Shown one piece after another: positions 48,212-62,600 of a stretch of 64,000 nt of DNA. The notes under the pieces are model-generated. The model was not told the origin of the DNA. It did no database searches and saw nothing but the letters and a program-made list of their open reading frames with translations. Position numbers and translations under genes: made by a program. This DNA comes from Isoetes taiwanensis. Taxonomy: Eukaryota > Streptophyta > Lycopodiopsida > Isoetales > Isoetaceae. The stretch covers positions 14,911,329 through 14,975,328 of the forward strand of contig JAJEKV010000010.1 in assembly GCA_021234155.1 (NCBI GenBank), given 5' to 3'. How positions within the stretch are numbered: the first letter of the stretch is position 1; each line of letters begins with the position of its first letter.

Positions 48212-49346
48212 AGAAATGATGACTAAATCAAATGAATTGCCAATCACGTCCAATCATACTAGAAAATAAGGGATTTTGAGCTAGTTACAATGTTTTCTTA
48301 CTAGACTGGTCAATTTTATTTTGATTATCTAGTACAATTAGTATGCTTTAAGGTCCTCCACAAAGGTATCAATGTAGAAGTAACAAAAGTGAGGTGCATT
48401 CTTCCTACTATACTGGATCAATCATAATAAAAGCTGTTGACCAGAAATGATGACTAGATCAAATGAATTGCCAATCACCTCCAATCATACTAGAAAATAA
48501 GGGATTTTGAGCTAGTTACAATCATGGAATAAAATAACGGCTAAGGTTAGCCAAATGGCTATTTTGCAGTAGTTTTGCCAAGAAAAATGGCTAAAGTAAA
48601 TGGAAAAACTGCCCAAAAAAAAGAAAATTTTAGCCCAATTCTTTTGCCGCCCAAGTGAGTTTTTAAGTTGAATAGCCAAACCTTTATCTCCAGACATATT
48701 CATCAGGACATCGATTAGCTAAACCTAAGATAGAATGGGCTTCGAAAAATGGATAGATTAGCTCGAAATTTAACACCAATGTATGTACGAACTTTAAGAA
48801 ATTTCAAATAGGGTTTACATTTTCCTTTTTTTTTTCCACTTTCTTTCTTGTTCCAAGTACAAAGTTGAAGCATTAGAGGAAAAGGAACAATGTGGTCCCT
48901 TTTTTTAGGTTTTTGAACATGTTCATGTATGTATGTGTCTTGATTTATGTATTTACAATAAATTCAATGTCTTTGCCAAAATGCTTGGATTTTTTTAAAT
49001 TACTATTAACGTGATGGCTAATATTTGCCTTTCCATTTTGTGAAAGTTTAGCCAAAAGCAAGAAACTATGATGGAGAAAAACCATTTAGTTTAGCCAAGT
49101 GTTAGAAACTTCTAGCCCCAATTTGAAGGTAGTTTAGCTAAACCTATTTTGGCTAGATTAAAATATAGGAGTAGTAATTTATTCCATGGTTACAATGTTT
49201 TCTTACTAGACTGGTCAATTTTATTTTGATTATCTAGTACAATTAGTATGCTTTAAGGTCCTCCACAAAGGTATCAATGTAGAAGTAGCAAAAGTGAGGT
49301 GCATTCTTCCTACTATACTGGATCAATCATAATAAAAGCTGTTGAC
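48212..49346. repeat. 231-bp tandem duplication, second unit split by a MITE
   Basis: Unit 1 is 48212-48442. Unit 2 is 48443-48522 plus 49197-49346. Both begin AGAAATGATGACTA and end AAAAGCTGTTGAC and differ at only a few bases. Unit 2 carries the 666-bp insertion 48523-49188 with its target duplication; unit 1 keeps the unoccupied site GAGCTAGTTACAATGTTTTC. Confidence 0.9.
48523..49188. mobile_element. hAT-like non-autonomous DNA transposon (MITE)
   Basis: 666 bp, bordered by the perfect 8-bp duplication GTTACAAT (48515-48522 and 49189-49196), the size made by hAT transposases. Terminal inverted repeats start CATGGAATAAA at both ends: 11 bases perfect, then imperfect to about 14. Sub-terminal regions are rich in TTAGCCAAA / TGGCTA words in both orientations, as hAT transposase-binding repeats are. 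There is no coding capacity (the minus frame 48512-48703 is chance). It depends on a transposase elsewhere. The empty site in the neighbouring duplicate unit proves insertion after the duplication. Confidence 0.88.
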
Positions 49347-49362
49347 TCAATCCCGATTATGA

Positions 49363-49641
49363 GAAGAATTTGACAAAGCTACTTGTAGCAATATTCATCC
49401 ATGAAGTTGATAACCCGAGTGGCCTTCCACTCATTGTGGTATCTCAAAGTAGAATGGCAAAAATCACACTTGTATAGATTTGGAAATTGAATGATAAATT
49501 TGGAAGAATTCGACAAGCTACTTGTAGCAATATTCATCCATGAAGTTGATAACCGGAGTGGCCTTCCACTCATTGTGGTATCTCAAAGTAGAATGGCAAA
49601 AATCACACTTGTGTAGATTTGGAAATTGAATGATAAATTAG
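49363..49641. repeat. 140-bp tandem duplication
   Basis: 49363-49502 and 49503-49641 are near-identical, both with GAAGAATT ... ACTTGTAGCAATATTCATCC ... ATGATAAATT. There are only a few base differences, so the duplication is recent. Confidence 0.88.
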
Positions 49642-49699
49642 AGAACTATCATTTTCTTCTTCAGTAAGCATTACAAAAAGTGAGATGAACTGAGAGATC

Positions 49700-49800
49700 C
49701 TATCGAGTATGGGAAAAAATCCTGAGAGATTAGGAATTATTAAGGATTGGCACTTTGTTTATTAGTAGAGGTGCTATTGTTTACATTTGGTATTAGAGCC
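49700..49800 (+). mobile_element. Possible copia-type LTR end with primer-binding site
   Basis: TGGTATTAGAGCC at 49788-49800 differs by one base from the copia primer site TGGTATCAGAGCC. It stands two bases after TTGTTTACA, a usual LTR end in CA. No gag or pol follows and the left LTR border was not found, so this would be an old remnant. Confidence 0.4.
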
Positions 49801-50771
49801 CAAGGTCCAATTATTGCTAAATGTTTAGCACTACCCTTGTAACGATAGTCAATACACCAAAAGAATGAATCCTTAGTAGCCCTATCTCTCCAAGGGTAGG
49901 CATTCCTCAGTCCATATCACAAAGTACATTTTCTCTCTGTTCTTCTTCTATCTTTTTATTCTCTATATAATCTACTCTCTGTATTCACTCTCTTCTCATT
50001 GTATTCTATTTTTTCTCTTTTCCTATCTCTTCTTTCTATTCTCTTCACCCTCTATTATTTCTCTTATTTGTCTCTCTATTTCTTCTATCTCTATTCTTCT
50101 ATCTCTTTTTCTTTCTCCCTTCTTCTCTTCTCTCTCTATCCTATCTCTATTATCTATATTTCTCCCTCTCTTTATTCTCCCGCTATAGTCTATTCCTATT
50201 CTCTCTCTATCTCATCATTCACTAAACATTTTTGCAGGGAATTTATGGTTACCCAATTGGACTTCAAGCTCTATTCTACATGTGTCTAAAAGCTGCCAAG
50301 GTTATGCTTAAGCCAAAAATGGGGGCAAAGCATTCGTGAAACATCATCAGGAACAAGAGATAGGGGGCAAAGCTGACTTATCTCTGGTTAGACCATCAGG
50401 GGCTCAACAACATTTATCTCTAAACAAAAGAGTACTTCCACACTGCGATACATAAGTTTAACATAATTCTAGATTATACTTTTTATTTTATGCCCTGCAA
50501 AGAAATGTAAGTCTGGCAGACATATGTTGTGGGATTATCTTGAAACATCATAGTTTGTGGCACAACCTCAACCTCATAGAATGGTTTTTTGGTGAGGGTG
50601 ACAAAATGAATTTTCCTGTAGATCTGAAAACTTTTTGGCATCAAAAGGGCCAAAAGCCTTTGTCCACGATCACTTGAAAAAATATTAAAGAGTTTTCACC
50701 ATCGGAAAAAGAACAAGAAGCTATAAACTTTAGATGTTTAGGTAAACCAATAATATGCCCCAAGATGCCCC

Positions 50772-50772
<1 letters not shown>
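49801..50772. repeat. Polypyrimidine-rich stretch and flank
   Basis: 49926-50225 is about 300 bases almost purely of C and T on the plus strand, made of degenerate CTCT, TTCT and TATCT words. Its 96-codon frame (Ser/Leu/Tyr/Phe only) is a low-complexity artefact. 50226-50772 has no recognised feature. Confidence 0.7.

Positions 50773-50801
<29 letters not shown>
50773..50801 (+). repeat. CT microsatellite preceding LINE fragment A
   Basis: About 14 CT units, uninterrupted, directly followed by LINE-derived coding sequence. Confidence 0.9.
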
Positions 50802-52843
<2,042 letters not shown>

Positions 52844-52885
52844 CCCTCCCTCCCTCCCTCCCTCCCTCTCTCTCTCTCTCTCTCT
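52844..52885 (+). repeat. CCCT/CT microsatellite between LINE B tail and LINE C
   Basis: (CCCT)n then (CT)n, running on from the (ACTTC)n tail of LINE B to the first base of LINE C. Confidence 0.95.
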
Positions 52886-55800
52886 TCAATGATTGCACAG
52901 GAAAGCGGGGGCATGGGGGAGTTGCCTGCTACTATCGAACGGCCTTGGCACGCCGGTTTCCTTTTCAAGACGCATAAGCACAACCGGTACTTGTGGGTGC
53001 GTGTGCAAAACTGCGAGTGAGGGTGACCCTCTTTGTGGCGTACCGCTACTTTCCACATGCGTAAAGCAACTTCTATCACACCCACTCGGATGTGGATAGG
53101 TGGACCCCTATGTCGCATCTATATGATGACATACTGCAAAGAAGATAAGCAGCTTGGGCGGTGTCATACTCCTTGGAGACTTCAATGCGCCGCACCGGGT
53201 AGAACAACCCATGAGATTTGATCCCTTTATCGATGATATATTGCAGCCGCGCCCCGCAGAAGCGGCTGGCCATGGACATCGATGACAATCAGTCACACGC
53301 TATGGTAGACAATTGCTTTTGCTCGCGGGTATCTTTGACCTGGTAATCCAGAATGGATCGGCACAAAGGCCGCCCACCCGCAAGAGCACTTGTAGACGTG
53401 AAAACCGGGGGAGGATCTAGTGTGGTGGACTATGTGTCGGTGCCCCGAAAGGGGATATGCATGTCGCCAAGCACTTCCGTGGGAACAACTAATAGGGATG
53501 AAGAGATCGACTCGCACCACTTACCACTTTACTTGAAGTTGGCTTGGCGTGTCGTCCGAACCCCCCGCCCACGACTCCTCACATGCCTCACCATTGCGAT
53601 TGGATTATGAACATGCGGGGGCTTATGCCCGATGCTTATAGATGACCCGCGTAAATTTTGCAATATCCTACACTAGAGCAAATGCACAGCCCGGCCGACC
53701 GATGTGCTTAGGATTACGGCGGAGAGATGCTTTGGGATAAGCCGCCTCACGACGGACCTCCGTGAACACAACCTTCCCACGTAATCAATGGTTTGATGCG
53801 AGTGCAAGGAACATAAACGCCGGGTCCGCCAAGTCACGTGACCGCCTTTTTCGCCCACATACGGTCCGACAAGACCGCGTCTTCCTTAAAGCTAAGAAAG
53901 CCGTACATTGGTCCAAAGGGAAATGTTTTATCTTCCGAACGTCACCCCCGTGTTCTTCCTCGGCGAAGGGTTCTTAGAAAGCCATCTGTTCCCACGTGGA
54001 ACATCACTCCCGAAAGCGAAGGGAGGCAATACTTGCAACAGCCTATACGACCCTCGGTGGTGCACATGCAAAGATACCCCCCGCAAGAAGGCCCAAAGGC
54101 TTGAAATCACAGATTCGGGCGCGGAACAAGGCTTACAACGCCTTGCCAATGGGAAAGCCCCTGACCGATGGCATGCGGCAGAATTGCTTAAGTGGGCAGG
54201 GCCGCCCATAATACCGATTGACCGCCTTGTTCAACAAGGCATTACAGAAGGCTTCCCGATGCAAAGGGACCAATAGCGAAGTTGTTCCCATCTATAAGGC
54301 GGGTGACCCGCACTGCCCAGCCCAATTACCGAACAATCATGGTCGGTTTGGTGTTTGCAAAATTGCTTGCCGATTCTCGAAAGCGCCAGCTTGACAGCCA
54401 AGGCAGGGGCAAAGAGATACGCCCTCACCCAGCAGATTCGCACCCGGATTACTCAACCATTGACCACATCTTCACATTGCGAAGCCGGTTTGAAGACAAA
54501 GCAGAACCCGTCGGGATCTATATTGTTGCCGTGGATTTTGCAAAGGCATTTGACACCGTGCCTCGGAAAAACTATGGGCAAGATTATACACATACCGGGG
54601 TTCCTAGATTTGCGTAATGCAATTAATGCTGCTTTATGAAAGATGCTCTGTCGGTTGCGGTAGACAAACCAACCATTTAATAGTAGTATCGGGTTCGCCA
54701 GGATGCCCTCTCTCCCCAACATTGTTTGGGCTTTACATTGATCAATTGGAGAGCTGGGTTTGTCGATAATGGGGGGCTTACGGGGCTCACCTTCTCTACC
54801 AGATCATCATCAAGCGGTTAATATATGCCGATGATGTGGACCTCCTAGCTTACACACCAGCAGACATGCAACGACATCTCGATGCCCCGACACATTTTGC
54901 CAATCGTGATATGCACGCCAACTTGGCCAAGACTAAGGTGGTTTTCATATCATCTTCACGACAAAGGGATCCCTCCTTCCGCTATCGAGGGCGTAATGTG
55001 GAAGTAGCATCCACATACAAATATTTGGGAGTGGAGTTTCCGCCTACTATGCACCGGGACACATCCATACCTGGCCACGAAGTTACTACGGGCTGGAAAG
55101 CACTATATGCAATGCAAAACAATAGTCATAGAGCGGAGTTGTATGATTGGACCCATCGGTCACACCTGCTCAAAGTCTTAGTGGAGCCCGCCCTTTTATA
55201 CCGGGTTGAAGTATGGGGCCCAAGAGTATCCCTCGCTACTTGGAATGACTTGGAGCAAAAGCGTAAAGCCTTCTTGGTACGAGCACTAGGGTGAAGTCCA
55301 CAATCCCATATCAAATTCTACTGCAGGAAATGTGATTCTTGCCTCTTGAGTGCGGCCCTTGATCGCCACATTGTCTATTTTCGGAAGGTGGTCAACATGG
55401 ACGATGCTCGCCTCCCAAAACTAGCTTATATCATGGCAATGGGGCCACAACGCCAAGGCCTCTTTGGAGGGAAAAGAGAGCTCAATGGATGGCTAGATGG
55501 AATGTGCAGAGCACAGTGTGCATACATGTGCAAACAGGCGTATCGCCATATCTTGACGCTTGCTTCATCAGCAAGCTTTGGGATGCCACCCTTGAACAAA
55601 GTCAAGACAAAGACACTACCAAGCCACACATAAATCCCACATTGGAACGAGGCCCACAATGCTACCTATGCACCCACTTGCCCATGAAAAGACGCAGACT
55701 CATTGCCTCCATTCGCATTGTGGGGGCACATCATCTTCAATTGAGACAGGCAAAGATGGATTGGTGAGCCACGCCAGACAGTGCTCGCAATGCCGCCAAA

Positions 55801-56205
55801 TGGGAGTCATTGAGGATGAATCTCATACCCTTCAAAGTTGCCCAAAGATATGATCAAATCCGACGCCGCTTATGCCGAAGTTGGTCGCCCGCCACCGCTA
55901 CATGTGACATTGAGCACGGCATCCGTACGGATGCTAGGATCATACCTTCAGGAGGTCATGGACATGCGAGATCAGCTATGTCCTCGGGCACGCACTTGAC
56001 ATGTACATACACATTTATTTCATGATGATGTATACTTGTACAGTTTGACAGCATTCTTATTACTGCCACGGTTTTTCCCTCGAAAACCCTTCGGGGCGGG
56101 GGTTTTTTAACCCGGACAGTAATAAGTTTGCTGCGCTCCTTCTGGGTCCCATAGGCCGATTGGTCTCAGTGGACGATAAAAAAACTATTCTATTCTATTC
56201 TAACG
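52886..56205 (+). mobile_element. LINE C: endonuclease to 3' end, degenerate
   Basis: Begins in the APE endonuclease right after the CT tract (FNDCTGKRGHGGVACYYRTA). GVILLGDFNA (about 53158-53200), SSVVDYVSVPRKG (about 53415) and SHHLPLYLKL (about 53510) are later endonuclease blocks. RT: MVGLVFAKLLADSRKRQL, STIDHIFTLRSRFED, YIVAVDFAKAFDTVPRKN (motif A, about 54530), the LSPTLFGLYIDQLE region, LIYADDVDLLAY (motif C, about 54825) and ASTYKYLGVEFPP. The C-terminal zinc finger, CSQCRQMGVIEDESHTLQSC, is near 55780-55850. The 3' end has the stem GGCC-GATT-GGTC (56154-56165), GGACGATAAAAAAA and a (TATTC)n tail. Frameshifts are many. It is the longest copy of the family here. Confidence 0.88.
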
Positions 56206-57007
56206 GATTGGTTCTTAACAAAGAAACAATCCAAAACATTTGACAATATTTACCCTTGTTGTGGAAAGGATGGTTGTTATATTGATGTCATTATGTTGTT
56301 CAGGTGGATCATTTCTAGTATGATCCAACGGAAAGGGGTCAATGATAAACAATTGCATCACTATTTTAGTAGTGATCAAATGATGAAAGATATTGGTAGT
56401 TGGTCTTATCTAGGACATATGATAATGAATAGCAAGAAAGTCTTTGGTCTTAATATGATAAAGTGATGGTTAAATCAGATTAAATAATCTAAGGATTGTA
56501 GATCTTGGTCACATATAATAAGGATGATGAAAGGAATAGCTAATGTCAGAAAACGTTGCTCATCAGTAATAAGATGATTTAGGTATATGATTTGAATATC
56601 ATATTTTTAGTAAATTCATGGTGAAAGAAGGATGGAAAATTAAAGAATGTACAACTGCACATGGAATTAGCACACTAGTTTGAACTTGATCATTTCAAAT
56701 TTGTCCAACATTTAAGTGGAATTGAGTTGGAGCTTGGAAATCAATTTTAAACAATCAATGAAAAAATAAGCGATGGTCAACCTAGTTTTATGGGCAATTC
56801 TATCTTAAGATTTGAACATGCTTTGACATAAGTATGCTAGGAATGTGTGTTCTTTTTCTAAACATATTGGAAAGGATGATGGTTTGGATAATGTAGGACC
56901 TGAGCCTTAAGGAGAGCGGGGATGGTTGTAGGATTTGAGTCTTAAGGACCAAAGAAACTACAAATTAATCTGATATATATTATAATATGTTTAGTTTTGG
57001 TGCATCT
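56206..57007. other. Intergenic between LINE C and an inverted LINE tail
   Basis: AT-rich. Scattered protein-like words occur on the plus strand (for example SDQMMKDIGSWSYLGHMIMN near 56380), but no gene is supported. Confidence 0.35.
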
Positions 57008-57090
57008 ATTCTAAAGAATAGAATAGAATAGAATAGTTTTTTTAACGTCCACGGAGACCTAAAGAGTCGCACTTAAAAATCTTCTATAAG
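57008..57090 (-). mobile_element. Very short 5'-truncated LINE 3' end, inverted
   Basis: Minus-strand reading: stem GACT-CTTTA-GGTC (57068-57056), then TCCGTGGACGTTAAAAAAAC and a (TATTC)n tail to about 57008. This matches the last 60 bases of LINE C, so it is the same family in the opposite orientation, truncated to the 3' terminal signal. Confidence 0.8.
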
Positions 57091-58844
57091 AATGAGAAGA
57101 AATATGTGTTGTTCAGAGTGTATTATCGCTAGATAAATAACAACTTTGCAAATGGAATATATTGTCTCTTGAGCGAAAGATGAGGCTTTGTGCCTATGGA
57201 AAAAATAATATGGACTAATTTATAGACCAAGACGATGTTGCTTGGTGATGTTGCCTTTGCCTACGACTACGGTGGCCGAGAGGAATGGATCGTTACACTT
57301 CTAAAATCAGGGACTGTTGCTTCATATTTACGGAAGTTTTTATAATCCGGTGCTAGCAAGGATTTTGGCCATCACGGAGAGGTTTCTTGATCAAAACAAA
57401 ACCAGGTTTTTGAAGTGGCTCCTTCTAGTTTTTATTGGTAATGCCATTAATGTGGCTTTTTTTGCTTTGCTTCATAATGTCTGAAGCATTATGCAAGTTT
57501 GCCTGTAAACAATTTCTGCAGTTTTCTAGCAATCTTTAATATTAGTAATTCAAAGCTGGAGATGCAGATGGAGCTTTCTAGCACACATACATTGAAACAA
57601 CATGGATGTCTATAAGATGGAGCAATTCCAAATAGTAAAAGAGGTGCAGTTCTAGGTTCTTGTAGTTCTTTTCTTTTCTTATCTAGGTTCTTTTTTCTTG
57701 GACATTCCTGTCTTCCCACTCTTTCTTTCTAATAAGGTACAGTTTGTACATTGGATGTGGAATGATTTGTGTTAGTACAGTTTTGTTGATTTTTGGGATG
57801 GGAGAATAAAGAGAAAACAGGTTGTATATTATGATAGCAAACATAATGATTTCATAAGCACTTAGTTCCTGCTAAGGTACTGTTATGCCTTGAGTGATAG
57901 TTTTTTCAAGTTCTCATGTTTGATTGGCTTTGGTACTACTATGCCAAAAACCTCATAACCAAATTTGAGTACTGCTATGCTTGATTTGGTTATGCTCCTG
58001 CATTACTATATTTTGAGTGAGAGCTTGTTCAAGTTTCAAACTTCAGCTTTCGTTTTGTTGATACTGGCAAACTGATATGATGTTAAACCTTATCTAGTAA
58101 GGTGAGCTTCTTTCCTGCTTTATTCAATAATATAGGAACTTTCATAGGATTTTGCTACATGATTTGATTCATTCAGGCCTCTCGGGCTTCTCCTTTGTAT
58201 CATCAGACACTTTTTTGTTATTAGATGAGGAGATTCATGAGAACTGTTCATGATTATCAGCTATTAGAGCAGTATATGGGCTTCATGTATATCATCTTGT
58301 GGAGCAAACAAATAAGTTTGTGTTAATAGAGAATGAAGATGTTGAGATTACTCTTGTAGTAATTCTCTATTAACATCAAACATTGCACTTTATTTACATA
58401 CATATACATAGTATAAGAAAAACAAATTCCTCATTCCTTAAGGAAAAAAAGAGAGACGAATCATATACAAAATTTTTCCATAAGGGAAACCCTGCTCATC
58501 AAGCATTTCTTCATTTTTCTCTCGAATGTGTGCTAGATCAAAAAATATGGTGATGAGGAAAGCTACCACTAGACATTTGTAAGAGCATTGAGATTATTGG
58601 GCACTCCAAGACAAATTCATATTGATGAATTATACCATGGGGACTGAAAGTGCATGTATAGGTAATTACAGGGTTAGATTGACACAAGAGTTAAAGAGTG
58701 ATTGAAACAAATATATGACCATTGTTGATGATAGATTTAGCATAGCTATAAATCTAATCTACATATGAAATTTGAAGCTAGAGAGTACCACAAATATGCC
58801 CTAATAAGAGATTTCTTCTGGTGAATAACATTGTTAAAGCTTAG
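57091..58844. other. Intergenic, AT-rich
   Basis: No supported gene or element. Several T-rich, intron-like stretches. Confidence 0.45.
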
Positions 58845-59180
58845 ATGCAAGGTGGACTATTCTTGCATTCAATTTTGCCTAGTACTATAATATTGGCAGA
58901 TAAGTTTAGGGGTTTTGTACTGGGGAATGATGGGATGCAAGTGAACATTAAGGCTCTGATTTGGGTTTTGAAAGTTTTTGGAGAGTGGTATGAAATCCTA
59001 GGGTTGCTTGGAGTTGAGATACGGCCGGAGGTCAAAATTGAGCTAGATATTGAAAATTTTGCCAGACAAATGCATGCTAGCTTTCGCAAACGCGGTTTTG
59101 TGAGAGTCCATAAGTTTGTGGAGGCTATGGAAGCTACATTATTTATGGAATACGTTATGCAACATGGATTGGATATGTAA
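58845..59180 (+). CDS. Hypothetical 111-residue ORF
   Basis: ATG at 58845, TAA at 59178-59180. The sequence is not low-complexity (LADKFRGFVLGNDGMQVNIK, then EIRPEVKIELDIENFARQMH and ASFRKRGFVRVHKFVEAMEA), and base composition rises in G over its flanks, which supports coding. No family recognised. It could be an exon or a transposon-carried fragment. Confidence 0.3.
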   Translation: MQGGLFLHSILPSTIILADKFRGFVLGNDGMQVNIKALIWVLKVFGEWYEILGLLGVEIRPEVKIELDIENFARQMHASFRKRGFVRVHKFVEAMEATLFMEYVMQHGLDM

Positions 59181-59659
59181 TGTGCATGAATGCCTAAGTT
59201 TAAGCATTCTTAAAATAAAAGACCATCTTAAAGTTTCAATTTGTTTTACACAAATTCAACTTAATTGCTCAATAATGCAACTTAGCCATAAACCCAAAAG
59301 CACTTTAGGATACTTTGTCTTCATGTTGTTTTGGCATGTGCTTATGCTTAGCATTGTGTTTTGGATATCTGATAATATTTAATGTATTCTTTTGTGCTCT
59401 GACGTTTATAGGGGATACATCGCACTTGCACTTTGAGGGAGGGACAAAATCTTACCACACTTCTACTCTTGCGCACTTGACAGGGGCGATAAAATCTTAA
59501 TACGTCAGCGGTGAGTCCTAATTCCCATCTTAGGTTGCTTGATTGATGTATGCTTAGGTCTTAGTTAATAAGCGTATGCTTAGAATGCATGCCAAATATC
59601 CGGTATAGGGCTCCTTGCAAACGTCTAAATTTTATAGATTGCAACATGCCAGGATTTAT
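59181..59659. other. Region upstream of the Helitron ORF
   Basis: AT-rich leader. The Helitron 5' end (usually TC, inserted after A) could lie here but cannot be fixed without other copies. Confidence 0.4.
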
Positions 59660-62600
59660 ATGGGAAAGTCCAATAAAAAAACACCACCTGCTGTGGCCAA
59701 CAACCCCTCATACATGACGCCCATCAATGAAACTAAATCTGCTAGAAAGAGACGACTGGCAGGCAAATGAGCTGCAAAGAGTAGAGCTTTGAAACTAGCA
59801 CATAGCATGGATGTCAGAGAGATAGGGTGTGCTGGACATTCATCTGATGTTGTTGCAATGGAGGGCCAGACGGCTCAAACATGTTGTGCCTCGGCCTCAA
59901 TGCCACAAGTTGCACTAGCAGAGCCAGAGCGCCCTGTGAATGAGGTTGAAATGCAATCGGTAGTTATGGTTACAGTAGGAGGATCTACTGCACATGGGGG
60001 GGGAGGTCCCGCTTCATCACATCTGAAGTCAATAGTCTTCGGATGCAATTATTCCCCACAATAGATGAACAAACAGATGATCAGTTGATGTTGCCGCAGT
60101 CCACATATGTGAATGCTCATGGGTTTAACACACCATCTCAGACCGAACTTATTGATATATCACATCAAATAACGCCACCTATGATAGTGAGTAATCCCTC
60201 CTACGCAACACCTGAGAATGAAAGTAATACTCAGAGAAGCAAACACTTGCGGCGCAAAAGAATGGCAAAGAAAAGAGCCTTGAGGTCACAATATGCTATT
60301 GATAATGATACAGACTTGCGAAATGAACAATGTCGTGTTGGACAGGTGTCTACAATAGTAGCAGATGCTAATGTTGATCTAACAAGCTTCACATGTAACC
60401 CTTCTTATATGACACCTGAAGGTGAGAGCAATAGTCAAAGGAGGAGACGGCTTCATCGCAGAAGCCAGGCAAAGCATATAGCTTTGAGGTTGGATTACAG
60501 CACTGCTATTGGTCCGGCTGAACGTCCTACTGGTAAAAGCGGTTTCAACAAGATAGCATGGACGTGGAATTTACCTCCTCCTCATGACCTTGGTAACATG
60601 GATCATAGATGTTTGTATTGCGGGGCTATGCAGTACGGCAGAACTCACAGTTAAAAAGAAGTGCAAGGCATGTGCTGATGGAAATGTGCAGCTGCCATTG
60701 ATTCCAGAACCACCACAGGCATTGTTTGACCTATATACGAGAACAGATAGTTTGAGTGATCACTTTCGCACGAACATTAGAAATTACAATAATATTTTTT
60801 CGTTTGCCTCAGTGGGTGTGAAAATTGATGTGGCGTTGGCAAATGCTATTGGTGGAGCTTACACTTTTAGGGTCAATGGCCGCATGTGCCATAAGATGGG
60901 AACATTATTGCCACCGCAAGGGCATCAAGAGCATGCGAAATTTGCACAGATATACATCATGGATGGTGAGGACATGCAAGTTGAACGTAGGATGTCCATT
61001 TTTGATGGATTGAGGCAAGAACTAGTGGTGCAGTTGCAGGCCTTTATGACAGAGTACAATCCATTTGTTAGCATATTCTTGAGTGCGGCACAGATTATGC
61101 GTGTCCATCCAACCATGGATATCCGTTTGCGTATACCTTCTTGCAATGTGCAAAATCCTGTGAGGAGGCAATATAATGCTCCAACTGTAAATGAGGTGGC
61201 TGTCTTAATGCATGTCGATGATAAGCCAGAAGATGGTCAGAGGGACATTATTATACACTCTAAGGATGGTGGCGTGAGATTTATAGATGCATATCACTCA
61301 ACGTATGATCCATTGCACTTTGTGCTACTTCTTCCCTATGGTACAGATGGATGGCATCTTAAAATACCTCATGGACAGAGAGGCGCAAAGGAAGTAACTA
61401 TTATGGAGTACTACAGATATCATCTGTTCACGCGTCATGGGCATGCATCTCCCCTTCACATGGCTGGCCGATTGTTTCAAGAATACATTTGTGATATGTT
61501 TGCGAAGATGGAACAAGAAAGACTGCAATTCATAGTGTTGAATCAACACACCATTCGAAAAGACATGTTACAGGGAATTATGGACTTTGAAGGAGACGAT
61601 GCAAATGCTATTGGCCGAAAAGTTGTGTTACCATCCTCACATATGGGAGGTCCGAGATACATGACGCAACGATATCAGGATGCTATGTCTATTGTTCGTG
61701 AACATGGCAGGCCGGACCTCTTCATAACCATGACTGCCAATGCAAATTGGGAAGAGATTAGGAGGGAATTATTATATGGCCAATCGCCAAGTGATCGGCC
61801 AGAGTTAGTGGCTAGAGTATTCCAGGAGCTGATAGATCTGATAACTAATCGTGGTATATTCGGCCGCATAATTGCAAAAGTCTATGTCATTGAGTTCCAG
61901 AAGAGAGGCTTGCCACATGTACATTTGTTGACTATGTTGGATCAGGAAGACAAGCCCTTCATAGCCGAAGAGATTGATCAAATAATTTGTGCTGAAATAC
62001 CAGACAAAGATCTATATCCTGAATTGTATGAGGTAGTCACCCGTAATATGATGCATGGGCCATGTGGTATTGGATATCTGAATAGTCCATGCATGCAAGA
62101 TGGTAAGTGTACAAAACATTATCCACGTGTATTTTCAGATGAGACGACAGTTGTTGATGGATATCCGTTGTACCGAAGAAGGGATGATGGCCGAAAGGTG
62201 AAAAAAGGGGATATAGATTTAGATAACAGATGGGTTGTGCCGTATAATCCGTGGCTGACATCATATTTCAAGTGCCATATCAATGTTGAGGTGTGTGCTG
62301 CCGTCAAGACCGTTAAATATCTATACAAATATGTATACAAAGGGCCGGATATGATCAATGTGAACTTAGAAGCAGCGAGTGATGGTGCATCTACTAGCAC
62401 CATCCCACCATAAACCATGATGAGGTTGAGCAGTACTTGAATGCACGCTATTTCTCAGCATCTGAGGCATCGTGGAGAATCCTCTCATATGAAATATAAC
62501 AACAGTTTCCTCATGTCACTAGATTGGCTGTGCATCTCCCAATGCAACAAGATGTATACTATCGAGAAGGTATGAGCATGGACAGTATAAGAAGCAAGAA

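Noticed and set aside
49999-50289. 96-codon Ser/Leu/Tyr/Phe-rich frame
   Set aside because: A product of polypyrimidine DNA, with no domain or splice context.
56206-57007. Copia RT remnant suggested by SWSYLGHMIMN-like words
   Set aside because: No catalytic motif or continuous frame; the similarity is too slight.
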